The translations under genes and the position numbers were made by a program. Positions 60,794-64,000 of a stretch of DNA of 64,000 nt are shown piece by piece; the first letter of the stretch is position 1, and every line of letters starts with the position of its first letter. The notes beneath the pieces were generated by a model, which saw nothing but the letters and a program-made list of their open reading frames with translations, ran no database searches and was not told the origin of the DNA. Source of the DNA: Pseudomonas sp. Au-Pse12 (GTDB lineage Bacteria; Pseudomonadota; Gammaproteobacteria; Pseudomonadales; Pseudomonadaceae); NCBI RefSeq assembly GCF_021341665.1, contig NZ_JAJTTH010000006.1:186001-250000 (forward strand). Reading direction: 5' to 3'.

Positions 60794-61591
60794 CTATTCC
60801 ATGTCCTTGAGCCACTCGGTGCTCTTGAACCACTTGTCATGGATGCGATCGTAGGTGCCGTCTTCGTGGATCTGGTGCAGGAAGTTGTTGATGAAGTTGA
60901 TGCTGTCGTAGTCGCCCTTCTTCAGGCCGAAGGCCAGCGGCTCGTAGGTGAACGGCTTGTCGAGGAATACCAGCTTGCCATTGCCCACTTTGTTGACCGC
61001 CACCACGTTGTACGGGGCGTCATAGATGAAGGCGTCGGCCTTGCCGTTGACCACGTCCAGCACCGCTTCCTGCTCGTTGTCGTAGCCGTGGTACTTGGCC
61101 TTGGCGATCAGCTTCTTGGCGACCATTTCACCGGTGGTGCCCAGCTTGGAGGTGATGCGGTAATCGGCGCTGTTCAGGTCCTTGTAGGACTTGATGGTGC
61201 CTTCCAGGTCCTTGCGGATCAGCAGGGTCTGACCGACCACGATGAAGGGTTCGCTGAAGTTCAGGCGCAGGTTGCGTTCCTGGGTCAGGGTCATGCCGCT
61301 GCCGATCATGTCGAACTTGTCGGTCAGCAGGGCCGGGATGATGCCGTCATAGCCGGTCGAGACCATCTCCAGCTTGACCCCCATGGACTTGGCCATGGCT
61401 TTGAGCAGGTCGACTTCGAAACCGATGATTTCGCCGCGCTTGTTGGTCATTTCGAACGGCATGTAGGTCGGGTCCATGCCGACCTTCAGCGTGCCGCGCT
61501 TGACCGCATCGTCGATGGCGCCGGCCTGGGCCGTGTTGACCGCCAGCAGTGCCGCGGCACCTGCCAGCAACAGCGAAAGATACTTCTTCAT
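60794..61591 (-). CDS. polar amino acid ABC transporter substrate-binding protein (265 aa)
   Basis: Cleavable signal peptide (MKKYLSLLLAGAAALLAVNT, AQA) and SBP_bac_3 fold: TLKVGMDPTYMPFEMTNKRG, then GFEVDLLKAMAKSMG and DMIGSGMTLTQERNLRLNFS. The Arg of TQERN and the Asp of VNGKADAFIYDAPY form the alpha-amino/carboxyl site. First gene of the operon; expression should exceed the permease, and a REPIN follows it. The ligand (an amino acid or related organic acid) is unknown. Confidence 0.95.
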   Translation of the reverse strand: MKKYLSLLLAGAAALLAVNTAQAGAIDDAVKRGTLKVGMDPTYMPFEMTNKRGEIIGFEVDLLKAMAKSMGVKLEMVSTGYDGIIPALLTDKFDMIGSGMTLTQERNLRLNFSEPFIVVGQTLLIRKDLEGTIKSYKDLNSADYRITSKLGTTGEMVAKKLIAKAKYHGYDNEQEAVLDVVNGKADAFIYDAPYNVVAVNKVGNGKLVFLDKPFTYEPLAFGLKKGDYDSINFINNFLHQIHEDGTYDRIHDKWFKSTEWLKDME

Positions 61592-61780
61592 CTCAAGTCC
61601 CCTGAAGCCATTTTATTGTGGTGTCTGTGCGTAGCGGGCATCTGCTGGAGTGCTTCGATTGGCAGGCCGTTGTCGATCACGCGCAGAAATTTGCGGGTGC
61701 GATGCTAACGCACTCGGCCATTTGCACAAGGATTTTTGTTGTTTCACAGAGGGATGGAGACTATTGGCCGCACACAGCAA
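61592..61780 (-). promoter_or_regulatory. promoter region of the ABC transporter operon
   Basis: On the minus strand TTGTGC (complement of 61725-61730 approximately) is followed after 16 bases by TAGCAT, a weak sigma-70 pair, roughly 115-135 bases before the start. No -24/-12 element with correct spacing was found. GGGGAC is the weak ribosome site before the ATG at 61591. Confidence 0.3.
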
Positions 61781-61810
61781 AACGCCCTTGAGCGAGAGCT
61801 CAAGGGCGTT
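61781..61810 (-). terminator. opgH terminator
   Basis: AACGCCCTTGAGC (61781-61793) and GCTCAAGGGCGTT (61798-61810) are exact complements around GAGA, a 13-bp stem that begins 4 bases after the opgH stop. On the minus strand the stem is followed by TTGCTG after TT, a short T-run. Confidence 0.85.
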
Positions 61811-61814
61811 GGCT

Positions 61815-64000
61815 TCAGGCCGGTTGCGGCGCCGCGTTCAACGGCTGCAACGGCAGCAACGGTGCATGGGGGTCGGCATCCACCGACTGGCGCCAGGCGC
61901 TCAGCCATTCGCTGTGCCCCTCGCTCCAGACCTGCTGGTGCAGGCGGCCCAGGGCCACCGGGTCGCTCAACAGCGCCAGGCGCTCGCTATTGTTCAAGGC
62001 CGCCGGGCCGGCTTTCAGGGCATGCCGCACCCGCTCCTGACGCAGCCACTCGATCGGCTCGGCCTGGGTATGACGGGACGTTGCCAGGGCACAGGCCAGG
62101 GCGTTCTGCTGCGGATCGACCACGGCCCGGATAAAGCCGTCGTTGAGCGCGTGCCAGCGGTTCTCGTGGGTGTACTGGTCGGTGGCCAGCAGCGCCTGGG
62201 GCGGAGCGTATTCCTCAGGGATCAGGAACAGGCTCTCGTCACGGGACTTCAGGCCCAGGCCGACGCGACTGGAGATCACCGACACCGGGATCGACAGCAT
62301 CAGCGAACCGACGATCGGCACCAGCCACCAGAGGAAGCTCGGGTTCAACCAGATCACCAGCAGCGCCCAGCAGAAGCCCAGCAGGGTCTGCGGACCGTGG
62401 CGGCGCACCGCTTCGCTCCACGGCGTGGAGTCGTCGTCACGTTGTGGCGAGTTCCAGGTCGCGGCCCAACCGAGGAACGCGGCCAGGACGAAACGGGTGT
62501 GGAAGATCATCCGCACCGGTGCCAGCAGCATGGAGAACAGCATCTCCAGGAGCATCGACAGGGTCACCTTGAACTTGCCGCCGAACTCTTTCGCCCCCTT
62601 GGCCCAGATCAGGATGATGCTCAAGAGCTTCGGCAGGAACAGCAGCACGATGGTGGTGGAGAACAGCGCGATGGCCTTGTCCGGGTGCCACTGCGGCCAC
62701 AGCGGATACAGCTGCCGCGGTTCGAGGAAGTACTGCGGCTCCATCAAGGTGTTGACCGCCAGCAGGGCCGTGGACAGCACCAGGAAGAAGAACCACAACG
62801 GCGCCGACAGGTACGACATCACCCCGGTGAGGAACACCGCGCGGTGCACCGGGTGCATGCCCTTGACCAGGAACAGGCGGAAGTTCATCAGGTTGCCGTG
62901 GCACCAGCGACGGTCACGCTTGAGCTCGTCCAGCAGGTTCGGCGGCAGTTCTTCGTAGCTGCCCGGCAGGTCGTAGGCAATCCACACGCCCCAGCCGGCA
63001 CGGCGCATCAGCGCGGCTTCGACGAAGTCGTGGGACAGGATCGCACCGGCGAAGGCGCCTTTACCGGGCAACGGCGCCAGGGCGCAGTGCTCGATGAACG
63101 GCTTCATGCGGATGATCGCGTTGTGCCCCCAGTAGTGGGATTCACCCAACTGCCAGAAGTGCAGGCCAGCGGTGAACAGCGGGCCGTAAACGCGGGTAGC
63201 GAACTGCTGCATGCGCGCATACAGGGTGTCCATGCCCGAGGCCCGTGGCGCGGTCTGGATGATCCCCGCGTCTGGCGTGGCCTCCATCAGGCGTACCAGG
63301 CTGGTCAGGCATTCGCCGCTCATCACGCTGTCGGCGTCGAGCACCACCATGTACTTGTAGTCACCGCCCCAGCGACGGCAGAAGTCGTCGAGGTTGCCGC
63401 TCTTGCGTTTCACCCGGCGGCGACGGCGGCGATAGAAGATCTTGCCGAAGCCCTTGGCTTCCCGGCAGACATCCAGCCAGGCCTGCTGCTCGGCGACGCA
63501 GATATCACTGTCATTACTGTCGCTGAGGACGAAGAAGTCGAAGCGGTCCAGGTCACCGGTGGCTGCCACCGACTCGAAGGTCGCGCGCAGGCCGGCAAAC
63601 ACCCGCGGCACGTCTTCGTTGCAAATCGGCATGACCAATGCGGTGCGCGCATCCATGGGGATCGGCTCGTTGCCGGCGCTGGCCCCGGAAATGCGGTACT
63701 TGTCGTGACCGGTGAGCAGTTCCAGGAAGCCCATCAGGGCGGTCCAGAAACCTGCCGACACCCAGCAGAACAGGATCCCGAACAGGATCAGGATGCTGGT
63801 CTGCAAGGCATAGGGCAGCACTTGCTGGGCGGTCTGCATCAGCGGCTGGTGCATGACCTCTTCCAGGTCGACGAAGGACCAGCCCTGGTACGGCATGATG
63901 CCTTTCATGTACCAGCCGGCGACGATGGTCTGGCCGAGCATCAGCACCAGCAGGATGTAGCGGCGGATCGAACCGACGGTGCGCCAGCGGGCAGCCGGCA
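61815..64000 (-). CDS. opgH: periplasmic glucan glucosyltransferase OpgH (MdoH), 5' partial
   Basis: The frame stays open to the window edge, so the N-terminus (about 130 residues) is outside; about 728 of some 860 residues are visible. Membrane helices flank a cytoplasmic GT2 domain with the DxD metal site in MVVLDADSVMSGECL and the QxxRW-type site as RDRRWCHGNL. It polymerises glucose into osmoregulated periplasmic glucans from UDP-glucose. Usually second gene after opgG, which would lie to the right. Ends at a strong terminator. Confidence 0.96.
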   Translation of the reverse strand, partial: PAARWRTVGSIRRYILLVLMLGQTIVAGWYMKGIMPYQGWSFVDLEEVMHQPLMQTAQQVLPYALQTSILILFGILFCWVSAGFWTALMGFLELLTGHDKYRISGASAGNEPIPMDARTALVMPICNEDVPRVFAGLRATFESVAATGDLDRFDFFVLSDSNDSDICVAEQQAWLDVCREAKGFGKIFYRRRRRRVKRKSGNLDDFCRRWGGDYKYMVVLDADSVMSGECLTSLVRLMEATPDAGIIQTAPRASGMDTLYARMQQFATRVYGPLFTAGLHFWQLGESHYWGHNAIIRMKPFIEHCALAPLPGKGAFAGAILSHDFVEAALMRRAGWGVWIAYDLPGSYEELPPNLLDELKRDRRWCHGNLMNFRLFLVKGMHPVHRAVFLTGVMSYLSAPLWFFFLVLSTALLAVNTLMEPQYFLEPRQLYPLWPQWHPDKAIALFSTTIVLLFLPKLLSIILIWAKGAKEFGGKFKVTLSMLLEMLFSMLLAPVRMIFHTRFVLAAFLGWAATWNSPQRDDDSTPWSEAVRRHGPQTLLGFCWALLVIWLNPSFLWWLVPIVGSLMLSIPVSVISSRVGLGLKSRDESLFLIPEEYAPPQALLATDQYTHENRWHALNDGFIRAVVDPQQNALACALATSRHTQAEPIEWLRQERVRHALKAGPAALNNSERLALLSDPVALGRLHQQVWSEGHSEWLSAWRQSVDADPHAPLLPLQPLNAAPQPA

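Noticed and set aside
1..64000. Horizontal transfer island, prophage or toxin-antitoxin/defence system
   Set aside because: No integrase, transposase, tRNA-flanked att site or defence gene was seen; base use is uniform apart from intergenic regions, and from 12911 onward the order follows the Pseudomonas core.

Overview
The window is GC-rich chromosomal DNA of a Pseudomonas, most likely the P. fluorescens complex (protegens/chlororaphis/fluorescens type). The grounds are the gene order pilMNOPQ-aroK-aroB-damX-gltB-gltD-hemE / ponA / malic enzyme / nuclease / rpmE / priA / argS / SPOR gene / hslVU / pha cluster / ubiE-ubiJ-ubiB / hisI-hisE / tatABC / rsmE / chemoreceptor / amino-acid ABC transporter / opgH, which is the Pseudomonas core arrangement, a class II (medium-chain) PHA cluster, and many fluorescens-type REP palindromes. 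No rRNA, tRNA, CRISPR array, transposase or prophage gene was seen.

Region 1 (1-12841) is the distal part of an aryl-polyene (APE) type pigment cluster. It runs on the + strand with almost every gene overlapping the next: an aromatic amino acid ammonia-lyase (5' end outside the window), a thioesterase, a LolA-like carrier, an MMPL/RND exporter, a cation/proton-antiporter-like membrane protein, a flavin-dependent-halogenase-like oxidoreductase, a methyltransferase, a DUF3261 lipoprotein, KS-DH-KR-KS, and two small exported proteins of unknown function. The lyase makes the aryl acid starter, KS/DH/KR build the polyene, the methyltransferase and flavoenzyme are probable tailoring enzymes, and LolA-like, MMPL and DUF3261 proteins probably carry the lipidated product to the outer membrane. 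This is the accessory and most interesting part of the window.

Region 2 (12911-15209) holds a LysR regulator divergent from a YnfM-like MFS exporter. Region 3 (15276-30403, - strand) holds hemE, gltD, gltB, a DamX-like ATPase/SPOR protein, aroB, aroK and pilQPONM. Region 4 (30620-43425) holds ponA, malic enzyme, a secreted nuclease, rpmE, priA, argS, an FtsN-like SPOR protein, hslVU and a DUF971 protein.

Region 5 (43682-50633) is the PHA locus: phaC1, phaZ, phaC2 and phaD on +, convergent with phaI-phaF on -, followed by a small PHA-system protein. A sigma-54-like element and a Hfq/Crc-type motif sit at phaC1. Region 6 (50789-64000) holds ubiE-ubiJ-ubiB, hisI-hisE, tatABC, rsmE, an HBM-type chemoreceptor, a polar amino acid ABC transporter and opgH (5' end outside the window).

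Two intergenic repeat systems punctuate the window. One is REP/REPIN palindromes, including one copy that appears to have become the signal-peptide coding sequence of the LolA-like gene. The other is a family of about 70-105 bp imperfect inverted repeats built from CAAGCTGCAAGCT-like units, with four copies (gltD/hemE, gltB/gltD, ponA 3', hslU 3').
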